From: Posidonia oceanica
Taxonomy: Eukaryota; Streptophyta; Magnoliopsida; Alismatales; Posidoniaceae
Direction: 5' to 3'
Length of the DNA: 64,000 nt
Assembly: GCA_037176725.1 (NCBI GenBank)
Contig: JAZBRS010000049.1
Location: 36,200,001-36,264,000 of the forward strand
In this document: positions 1 through 10,100 of the stretch, in pieces
Layout: the number at the start of each line of letters is the position of its first letter
Position numbering within the stretch: the stretch's first letter is position 1
The notes under the pieces: model-generated
Database searches by the model: none
Told to the model about the DNA's origin: nothing
What the model saw: the letters and a program-made list of their open reading frames with translations, nothing else
Program-made: the position numbers and the translations under genes

Positions 1-3000
1 CCTCAAAACTGAACCAAAACTCCAGGACCAGAACTAGAAACCCTAGACCCCGCACCCGCCAAATTTCACCCCTTTCGGAGATCTTTAAGACCCCTTCTCG
101 CTGGAATTATCGTTTTCTCTCTCCGGGATTATCGTTTTCTCTCTCCTCTCTCTCTCCTGATTATCGTCTCTCTTCTCATCCCCTTCTCGCCCTCCTTCTG
201 GCTTGGCAGCGGGCCCCCTTTGTACTCCTATCCCTCCTCTATCTTATTCCTATTTTTATTTTATTTTTACCATCTTCCTTGAATTTTAAAAATCTTTTCC
301 CTCAAACCTACCTCTTTCCCTTTTATTCCCTTTTTTCCTCTTTTCTTCTTCTTTTTCTTTTCTTCTTCATCCCTTTGCAAAAAACCTCAAAAATCCTTAA
401 AAATCTGTAAAACCCCAAGATCTAAAAGAAACAAATCAGAATCCCCAGAAAAAGCAATTAGAAACATTAAATAAGTAATTAAAAACCCAAACTTAATTAA
501 ATCAAGCTAAAAAGAAAATCAAGCATGCAAACAAAAAATGCAAAACAAACTAAAATAAAATACCGTAAAATCAACTAAAAAACTGAAGTAAAATCAGAAC
601 CTACCAAAAATGAAAACCCCACTAAAAGAATTAAAAAACAAACCCTAGAGAGAAGAATTAAAAATCAAATACTAAAACAAGTAATTAAAGAGAACAAAAA
701 ACTTAACCTAATAAACATAAGAAAAAAAAACAACATAAGAACTTAATTAAAAAAGGAAAAGAAAATACAGTTAAATCAGGAAAAATCCAACTAAAAAACA
801 TCAAGAAGAATTAACAAACAAAAAACAAAAGCATGGATCAAAAGACTTAAAAAAGGAAAATACAAAAGACTAAAACTAAAAGCCCAAAACCCACTCAAAA
901 TAATGTAAAAATAAATCCTAAAAATCCTAATTAACATCCTAAAATACTTAACAAGAAAACACAATTTTAAAAACAATTTAAAAGAATTTAACCAACCCCT
1001 AATCAAGTGGAAAACAAATCAAAAACAAAATGGAACCCTAAAGTCCTAATCAAGCCTAAAACACACTAATTAACCTGAAAACGGTCATTAAAAAACCCAG
1101 ATAAACGTCTAACCAACAACCCAAGTCACCCCATATTTTTATTTATTTTTATCTCTTTTTTTCCTATTTTTTCTTTCCATCTTTCTTTCTTTCTCCCTTT
1201 TTTTCTTTTTCTCCTTCCTTACTGGGCTTATCAGCCCGTTTACCTTTTCTTTCTTTTTTTTCAAAACTCTCGGCCCGCGGCCCGTTGCTACAGTCGTCGT
1301 CCTCCTTCCCTCCTCCCGCAGGTCTACAGTGCCGGCTGCACAGCTACAGTCCTGCCATGGCAGCTGCAGCGCCAGCACCTGTCACCGCAGACCTGCACTC
1401 GCACGCCTCTGCCGGACCAGACCAGCGTGCGCCGCATCGCGTCCGTGCCTCCTGCCACCGCCTCTCCGCATTAATTCGCCGCAGCCAAGCCTGCAAGCAA
1501 TCAGAAGTTTAAGGGCGAAAAAGGAGCGGAAACGGTGCGCAGAAAGGAGAGGAGAAAGGAGGAAATCATCCCAGGGAGAGACGACCATTTTCCAGCGAAT
1601 CCCGAGTGAGAGAGTGGTCGAATTCTCCCCTGAAATCCATCCACGAACACCCGACTTCGGCCTCTCCTTCTTCCAACGAACCAGCATCCAAAACACCTCC
1701 GGAACCACTCGAAATCCGCCCCCCAATCTCACCCGAGACCCCCTGCAACTCTTCCCCTCCTTTCCACACCGAATGCAGCCCGCATTTCGCCGGAACGCCA
1801 CCTGAAGCCCAACCGAAACCCAACACCGCCTCTCCTGGAATTCCCACCACCACAGACCTCCAATCGATCCCAAACCTTCCCCGGACACTCGCCTAACCTC
1901 CACCTTCCTGAGCCGCCCAGCCTCCATCTCCGACTCGCCCCACAGACGAAACGAACCACCACAAACACCTGCGCCGATTTCCGTCCGAAATCCACTCCGC
2001 CAGCAAACTCCCACCACGGTCTCCAGAAAACCCTTCCAGCCATCCAAGTAACCTCGCCGCACCTCCAGCAATCTCCCGGAACGCGCCATCCAAGCCGACG
2101 AGCAGCGGACACCTCCCTCGACCTCCGGCAGCATCCTCTGAACCCAGAAAAGCCAAAGCGTCACCTGGGCTGCAGAGCTTCGGTCCGATTGATCAGGAGG
2201 CACCGGAGGAACGTCCTGAAGTGATCCCAACCCCCGCGGGCAGCCGGCAACACCTGCAGCAACCAGGCGACTTCCACCGGCGACAGCTGAAGTCACTGAC
2301 GTCGGGGAAGCGACTCGGGCGCGGGAAAAGGTAATCGCTGCTTCCCCTAGCTTCCTCTCCTTCTTCTCTTGCTTCCCCAGCCTTTAGAACAGGCTTTCCG
2401 GACCTCCTGCTCCGTCTTCAGCTCGCCGGACAGTCCTCCTTCTCCGGCGCCGGCTGCCTTTCCTCCGGACATTCCGACCAGCAGAGCGAGTTCCAGTCGA
2501 CCCCCGGAGCTCCGGACGACCGCCGACGCTGCTCTCCGCCTTCCCGCGCGTCCTCAGCCTCCCCTGTCGACGGCACGAACTCTGGAAGCTTCGTGCTACA
2601 GTGATCGTCGCCGTCGACGATCGACTGTTCACTTATTTTTTCAGTTTACATAGTTTTAGGGTAAATATTGCATGTCTGTCCTGAGTTTCCTCCTTTTTGC
2701 ATTCCAGTCCTTATTTCGTTTATTCTGCTTGGTTTTTAATTAAGTACTTTGCTAAATTGCACGATCTGTTTATGTTTTTCAATATTTGCAAATAGGTCCA
2801 TTCACTGTGCTGTGCTGTTGTGATATCTTGCAGTTTAGTCCTCCTTTTTCCCTTTTTTGCATTTAGGTCCTGTACCAAGTCAGTTCATTTATTTACTCAT
2901 ATTTTACCATACTGTATTGCATCCTGGCCCCTTGCATGTTTTTATTTTTGCACTTAGGTCCATGCACTGTAGAAACTTAGGTTCTGATTTTTATTTTTGG

Positions 3001-5785
3001 TTGATGCATTGCATATTTTATCCTCTGCTTTTGTGCATTTGCAGTTAGGTCCATTTTAAATGGACAGTAACTGTGCTGCATGCATTTTACCTTATTACAT
3101 TGCATTGTTGACCCTGTTTTTCCCAAAAATTGCACACTAGTCCTGCCTACTGATTTCAGAGCATGTTTACCATATAAAATTGCATTTCCAACCCCTGCAT
3201 GATTTCAAAATCACACTTAGGTCCCTGCATGCTTTAAAAATCATGTGAAAAGACCATTTTGCCCCTAGATTGCATTTTAACCCCTATGCCTACCAAATTT
3301 CATACAGACCTTTCACTAGTACCTCCAGACTCCCCAGGACCTTGTTTTCTAGAAAATTTGCATTTTAGCCCCTTTCTTTTTCGAAAAATGCTTTTAAACC
3401 CCTGTTCTTCCCAAATGGCTTTTCCTTATCTTTTCTGGCTTTGCATGCATTCTGCATCCATTTTAATCTTGCATTTTACCTCCCCTTCGCATACACTAAG
3501 CACTTTTAACTCCCCTTCACTTGGGAGGACCTTCAGCACACCCTTAGGACTTCCTGAACACTTAGATCTGTTCTCCTCTTCTGTTCTGGCCCTTTTGCTC
3601 CGAAGCCGCGATATCTTTCAATCCGACCGTCGGATCTCCTCAAGTAAGCTGCCCAGGTGACCGCAGCGAAGCGCTCTTCAGCATGGACCGAGCAGATCTC
3701 CGATCAGACTCCCGGATCTCCAGGTATATCTTCCTGAACTTCTGCACTGCATCCATTTCGCATGCCATTCGCACCATTTTGCGTGCCTTTTAGTTTCTTC
3801 GCCTCGTTTTGCGTGCCATCGCGTTTTGTCGCTCCGTTTTGCGTGCCGCTTCTTTGTCTTGCACCGTTTTGCGTGCCCTTTAGTTTTTTCGCCTCGTTTC
3901 GCGTGTTTTCATGTTTTATCGCCCCGTTTTGCGCGCCACTTCTCTATCTTGCACCGTTTTGCGTGCCCTTTAGTTTTTTCGCCTCGTTTCGCGTGTTTTC
4001 ATGTTTTATCGCCCCGTTTTGCGCGCCACTTCTCTATCTTGCACCGTTCTGCGTGCCCTTTAGTTTTTTCGTCTCGTTTCGCGTGTTTTCACGTTTTATC
4101 GCTCCGTTTTGCGCACCGCTCCTTTGCCTTGCACCGTTTTGCGTGCCTTTTAGTTTTTTGCCTCGTTTTGCGTGTTTTCATGTTTTCTCGCTCCGTTTTG
4201 CGCGCCGCTCCTCTGTCTTGCACCGTTTTGCGTGCCCTTTAGTTTTTTCGCCTCGTTTCGCGTGTTTTCATGCTTTATCGCTCCGTTTTGCGTGCCGCTT
4301 CTTTGTCTTGCACCGTTTTGCGTGCCTTTTAGTTTCTTCGCCTCGTTTTGCGTGCCATCATGTTTTATCGCTCCGTTCTGCGCGCCGCTTCTTTGTCTTG
4401 CACCGTTTTGCGTGCCCTTTAGTTTTTTCGTCTCGTTTCGCGTGCCATCATGTTTTATCGCCCCGTTTTGCGCGCCACTTCTCTATCTTGCACCGTTCTG
4501 CGTGCCTTTTGATTTCTTCGCCCCGTTTTGCGTGCCATCATGTTTTATCGCTCCGTTTCGCGCGCCGCTTCTTTGTCTTGCACCGTTTTGCGTGCCCTTT
4601 AGTTTTATCGCCCCGTTTTGCGCGCCACTTCTCTATCTTGCACCGTTCTGCATGCCTTTTAGTTTTTTGCCTCGTTTTGCGTGCCTTCAAGTTTTCTCGC
4701 TCCGTTTTGCGCGCCACTCCTTTGCCTTGCACCGTTTTGCGTGCCTTTCAGTTTTTTGCCTCGTTTTGCGTGTTTTCATGTTTTCTCGCTCCGTTTTGCG
4801 CGCCGCTCCTCTGTCTTGCACCGTTTTGCGTGCCCTTCAGCTTGCTTGCCTCGTTTTGCGCGCAGTCTTGTTTTCCTGCACCGTTTTGCGTGCCCTTTCG
4901 TTTTCTCGTCTCGTTTTGCGTGCCCTGGTGTTTTCTTGCCCAGTTTTGCACCCTTCTTTTGCCTTCTCGCGTGGTTTTGCATTCTTATTCCATTTCTTGC
5001 CCCATTTTGCATGTCAACCCTGTTCTCGCATCTTTTCGCATACTTCTTTCGTTCCTCGCACTGTTTTATGCCGTTTTCCCTTGCATGTCGATTGCATTGC
5101 ATGGTTTTTTCTCGCTGTTTTGTTTTATCTCCCGCATTTGCATATAGGGCGGTGATGCTTACTGTCCGGAGTTCTCACGAGCCAGGTTTCGCCCGGTTCG
5201 GAACACGGACAGCGTGGCTGAGCGTTTAGATTGCACGTTTACTTCCTTGCATCGTTTTCCATCACTTAGAGCACACCTTTGAGCATTTAGACAGGCATTC
5301 ATTGGCACTTAGGCATTCAGAGTCTGCATTTCCCTGCATATGCGAGCGTAAGCCTAGAAAGACCGATTCTCGGGCGTGTCGGGGGTGCCTAACACCTTCC
5401 CCGCGCGTAACAGGAGTCCTTACCCTCTCTTGGCCCGTAATGACCATATTGCCCTTGTCCTAGGCACGAGTCACCTCATTTGCATTCATTTGCATCTTAT
5501 TTCTTTTGCATTGCTTTGCTTTGCATCCTTTGCTTGGTTTTGCGTGATTATTCACGCATTTCCCCGGTTTTCCTCGTCTTCCGATTTAATAGACTTGGTG
5601 GCGACTCCGATTTTGTCTTATCTTCTTCTTTTCTTTCCTTTTTTTTTTTTTTTTTTTATCTTTTTAAATGTTTTCGAGTTAGGTCTTCCTTCTCGGATAT
5701 AGCCGCTTATAGTGAGCCTGATTCCGATCGGTGCACGCGAGCTTTGGCATCGTGCATGGACGATCCGAACACCGGGATTACTACA
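1..5785 (+). repeat. 5' LTR of element A (left end cut by window)
   Basis: This stretch repeats at 21048-26920 and ends in CTACA directly before a PBS, which marks it as the 5' LTR. Several zones are visible: a pyrimidine-rich then A-rich part (1-1140), a GC-rich part (about 1260-2640), a part with recurring GCA...GTCC motifs (about 2670-3380), a 30-bp minisatellite (about 3770-5060), and a conserved tail block (about 5140-5480) shared with elements B and F. It should carry the promoter and polyadenylation signals, but I see no convincing TATA box or transcription start. The many open frames here match the mirrored copy and are not credible genes. At about 6.1 kb it is at the top of the size range for plant LTRs. 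Confidence 0.93.
3770..5060 (+). repeat. 30-bp minisatellite with 90-bp higher-order period, in 5' LTR of A
   Basis: Monomers of about 30 bp begin GCGTGCC, GCGTGTT or GCGCGCC and end near CGTTTT. Three successive monomer types recur as a unit of about 90 bp: for example, GCGCGCCACTTCTCTATC starts at 3931 and again at 4021. Roughly 40 monomers are present. Because 30 and 90 are multiples of three, all three forward frames stay open for long stretches and give repetitive Cys/Phe/Arg-rich frames of up to 461 codons. These are artefacts of the period. Related 30-bp arrays occur in the LTRs of B and F. Confidence 0.88.
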
Positions 5786-5786
5786 G

Positions 5787-5804
5787 TGGCGACTCCGCTG
5801 GGGA
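5787..5804 (+). other. Primer-binding site of element A, tRNA-Arg type
   Basis: TGGCGACTCCGCTGGGGA lies one base after the LTR end. Its complement ends in GGAGTCGCCA, matching the 3' end of a plant tRNA-Arg with CCA added. The same PBS type is known from several Tat-group elements. It primes minus-strand DNA synthesis. Confidence 0.85.
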
Positions 5805-7106
5805 TACTAGACTCCGGCTTTCGCCTCTGCTTTCGCTCGTTTGGGATTTGCTTTCTTTGTTTGCCTTTGTGTTTCCTTTGTCTGTTTTGCTCGCTTTTCT
5901 GTGCAAACACCTAGCGAGTCGCTTCATGGCTACTTTGCTTAGGTTTTGCACCCCTTTTACCTCGGTTTGCGCTCTCTTTTGCTTGGCTTTGCTTCTGTGC
6001 TTGTTTATTTACCCGCTGTCTTGCTTATGCTCTTATTTCCTTTACAACGCACTTGTCTTTACTTTCTTTGCCTTACTTGCTTATTATTGCTTTAATTCCC
6101 GCACATTACATGTCTACGTACTTGTTTGGCAACAATACATGCTTTTTGAATGATGAATGCTTCCTTTTACACACCTGCTATGTCACTACGCACGCACATG
6201 CCTTGCATACATGCCTTTTGACTTGATGAATGTTTTTCTTCACCATTATGCTCACAAACACTTGCACATGCCATGCACTTGCCTTTTGTTGTGTTGTATG
6301 ATTGTTTGCTTGCCAGGCTTGATTGATTTTCTTCCCTTTCGCTCTTGCCATGCTTAGGATAGTAGAAACTTGTTTGCTCTCCCCATGGTTAACTAAAAAG
6401 TGCAAGTAAAAGAACTTCTAGGAACAACTAGAGACTCTGAACAATCCTTCACTCCCTTTTGGTTAATAAAATACGCAAGATAAAAGACTTTAATCATTTG
6501 CATAAGCATCATATAGGGCACGCATTCTTCTCCTCTGAGTCCACCTACTAGTCTGCGAAGGACGGTTCCGGCTTCTCACCCCGATGCTTTGGCATGGTGT
6601 GAGTCAGTCGGTCTGTCCCCCCTTGTCCGGGGTCGTGTCGGTGTTAGTGGAGGGTACCACCCACGCTTTGGCGGGGTAGAGGCCACCAACGCACCACCCT
6701 GTCATTACCTGAGCTTTGGGCCGGGAGTTAGACAGGGAGCCTACTTTTCTGACTCGAGTCGGTGACCCGTACACCCAGGGATACCCGAAGTAGACAACCT
6801 TGCTAGGAAACACTAGTTAGGTGAGGGGGGCATACTAGAAAGCATACATGACATTCATGCCATAACATAATGCATTTTGCATCTCTTTCTTCTCTAACCC
6901 TAGTTTCCCCTTGTGTCTTTAACAGAGTTCAGTAAGCGATCTCCTTAGCTAGAGCTCGGGTCTCTCCTTTGCTGACATCTCTGTTGAGACACCTGTGCTC
7001 GACCATCCCTTTTTCTGAGCTACTCGTCTTTGCGAGCATAGCTCCTCGTAGAGCCCGTCCCCTTTTCCCTCGTCGCAGCCCCGTTTTGACTCGCTCTCGG
7101 TCAGCA
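5805..7106 (+). other. Untranslated leader of element A
   Basis: This 1.3-kb stretch between the PBS and the first gag ATG holds no convincing gene. It is pyrimidine-rich at first, with many TTTGC and CTTGC runs, then more GC-balanced from about 6530 to 6840. Reading frames here are short. The start of this leader is recognisable in reverse orientation at 26921-27395 as the leader of element B, so the sequence is conserved between family members. Packaging and dimerisation signals of LTR retrotransposons usually lie in this part, but none can be pointed to by eye. Confidence 0.75.
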
Positions 7107-10100
7107 ATGGCCCAGCGCACTGTCGAGACCCCCCTCACCCTTGCCTCGGAGGTGGTTCCCGCTCCGGCCCCTCCGGTTCCCGTTTCTAACCCCTCTGTGC
7201 CCTCTGTGACGCCAGGCTTTTCCCCTCTGTCGTCTGGGGCACCCCAGTTTGCTGTGGGACAGTGGCAGACGCCCGTTCCTCCTGATCCGGTCGCCGAGTC
7301 CATCTTGATGACCACTTCACGCGTTCTGGAGGCACCACTGACCCCACCTTCTCAGGGTTTTGTCACTTTTGACCCTTCTGCTGCGGCGACTCACGCCTTA
7401 GGATTCCAGTCTCCCGGACAGTCCGGATCTCTTGGTTCTGGTTCCTCGCCGGCACTGCAATTCAGTGTTCCCACTGACGGGACACCTGAAGAGCAGTACC
7501 AGCAACTGATGGACACTATCCAGCGGCTGCAGGGTATAGCTCTATCAGTCCACCCTCCTTCCCCTCCTGTTGTTCCTGAGGTTCCTGTGCGGCCTGCTCC
7601 CGCACATCTTGCATTGCACTCTGCACTTCCGCCTAGACCATCGTCCCAACTGCTCACGGTTCCGACGATGGGGGCACGTATTCCGCCTCTTGCATCAGCA
7701 CCACACCTCACACAGCATGCACCTCCGCCACCTGGTGGCCAGTCATTCGGACTGGTGGGAGCACAGTATCTCGCAGGCCCGTCCCCCGGCATCGCCCCGG
7801 TACGGCCGCTGATGCTCCAGCATCCTGCACCCACCGCACAGCATACCGTCTATCCTCCCCCTTTGCATCAGGCTCAGAATTCCACATGCATCCCTCCTTG
7901 CACTCCACCACAGCACGGGTATGCCGGCCATCACCTTGCGTCACCAGGCGATGTGATGGTGGATCCGGAGGAGCACCTCGGTGCGACCCATTCGGCATAC
8001 GTGGTCCCTGCCCCCGCTGCCCCATCACCTGTAGCAGCTATTCCAGACCCCATCAACAACAGGATGGATGTTCTGGAGAAAGCACTGCGTCTAGTGCAGG
8101 GCACGGACCACCAGACCTACCAGTTCCGAGACCTCTGCTGTTTCCCAGAGGCGGTACTCCCCCCGAAGTTCAAAATACCGGACTTCGAGAAGTATGATGG
8201 TAGGGGCTGCCCTATAGCCCATCTGAAGGCGTACTGCGGTGATCTCGCCCAACTCCAGGCGGACGAGAGGTTGCTGATCCGCCTGTTCCAGAAGAGTTTG
8301 TCTGGTCCGGCCCTCAAGTGGTTCACTTCGCTTGACATGGCTACGATCAAGACTTGGAACGATCTAAGCCAGGCGTTCTTGGAACAGTACTCCTTCAACC
8401 TCGATCTGGTCCCAAAGCGCGCGGACTTGATCGCAACCAAGCAGAATCCGGGCGAGCCGTTCGGGGAGTACGTCGGCCGCTGGCGTGCCCTTGCCTCGCA
8501 AGTTCGAGATAGGCCCTCCGACGAGGAGTCTATTGAGATCATTATAAAAGGGGCACAGCCGTCCACCGGAGCTCTGCTTAGCATCCAACCCGTCACAACC
8601 TTCACTGCTTTGATCCGAGCTGGCACTCGCGTAGAGAGTTCGTTGCGGAGTGGCAACTTCCCCGCACTCTCTGTGCTTGCCAGGCAGGCCCTCGCCAGCA
8701 ACGACGGTAGTAGCAGCAGCGCCATCAACAACAACAGCAGTCTCAACAACAATCGTCCAAAGAGGAAGGATCCGCCGAAGCCCGTTGTCGCATACGTCGA
8801 CTCCCCCGCTGCGCCCGTTCGTCTGGCGTCCCGGCCTGCCCCTCCTCAGATCTATTACGCACCTGCACCTAGGGCACACCCTACACCACAGATCACTACC
8901 ACCGCTCGACCGGTCTATCCTGCCGCACCGGTTCAGCAAGGACAATTCTCGAGGCCGAGACGGCCACCCATGGAGAAGCGGAAGTTCGCCCCACTGGTGG
9001 AACCGCTCAGTGCCGTCCTCCCGAAGGTTGCGTCGCTCCTGCGATTTCCGGAGGTTCGCCCACCACCAAACCCACTGCCGCATTGGTTTAAGGCGAACCT
9101 TTTCTGCGACTTTCATCGAAGCGTCGGGCATTCGACTGATAGTTGTTTCACTCTCCGGAATGCCATCCAGGACTTGATCGAATCGGGAACGATTGTGATC
9201 GACACGCACGAGGCGTCCACTTCTGCACCATCTCATGCACCTGCATCAGCATCTACTCCAGCCAATGTTGTCCGCCGACCCCTGCCGGAGCACTCCTATT
9301 CAGGAGGCGCAGGGACCTCAGGAATTCACTCCTTGTTTCTTTCTGGGTCTCCCACATCTGTGGTAGATCCTTCCGAACTTATCCATGATATTTCTACTCC
9401 CTTTCCAGTCTCTCTCTACCTTGCAGCTATCGCCGGTTCCGAGTCGGGCGTCCATATGATCCGACCGCGCGCCAGGCCGGAGCGTTCTCCTGCATCAGCC
9501 GCCATGCTTTCCCGGGCCCAAGCCCCAGTACATCTCCTAGTCAGACCTCAGCCAGAGCTTCCCGTGCACCTACTAGCAAGACCTCAGTCCCCACCTAGCT
9601 TGCCTTCCCAACTACCCACCTACCCATGCCCTCCTCAACCTGTAGCCCCTCTCGTGCTCGCCGCACGCGCTCCCGTGGTTATTAACCTAACCCGGGATAC
9701 CCATCGCGTACCCTACAGCTACGCCACAGAAATGTGTGCAGAAGTGACGCGATCGGGGAGGGTCTACAGACCACCGGTACCAGTAACCAGACCGAGTCAT
9801 CCACGGCCTGCAATACCATTGCCTTCAGTCCAGCCTGCAGTCCCACTACCCTCAAGCCAGCCTCTTGAGCCCACCATAGCTGAACCTGTCCCCACAACTG
9901 CACCACCTGCCACCAAGAAATGCCAGCCTAAAGCCGACATCACATCCCAGCTCAGAAAAGTTAAAGCCGACATATCCATCTGGGACCTGATACACACCTC
10001 GGCTGAGCATCGCGAAGCTTTCCTTCGCGTGTTCCAAGCCGCCCGTGTGTCCCAAGCCATAGAACCTGCTGCCTTGGAAAGCATGGTCGGAATGATCACG

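Noticed and set aside
1382..2296. 304-codon minus-strand frame in the GC-rich part of the A LTR (also 22429-23343)
   Set aside because: It overlaps several other open frames of the same GC-rich stretch, has no recognisable domain and lies inside an LTR. High GC explains the lack of stops.
3770..5060. CRISPR-like regular repeats
   Set aside because: Units follow one another with no unique spacers, in a plant LTR; this is a minisatellite.
3762..5229. Overlapping long open frames (461, 327 and 182 codons) in the 5' LTR, mirrored in the 3' LTR and similar in LTR F and B
   Set aside because: They run through 30-bp tandem repeats, whose length is a multiple of three, in several frames at once; compositions are repetitive Cys/Phe/Arg or Lys/Gln. 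They are artefacts of the period.
6969..7106. Upstream extension of gag-pol by 46 codons
   Set aside because: The frame is open but begins only with TTG; the first ATG is at 7107 in a good context.
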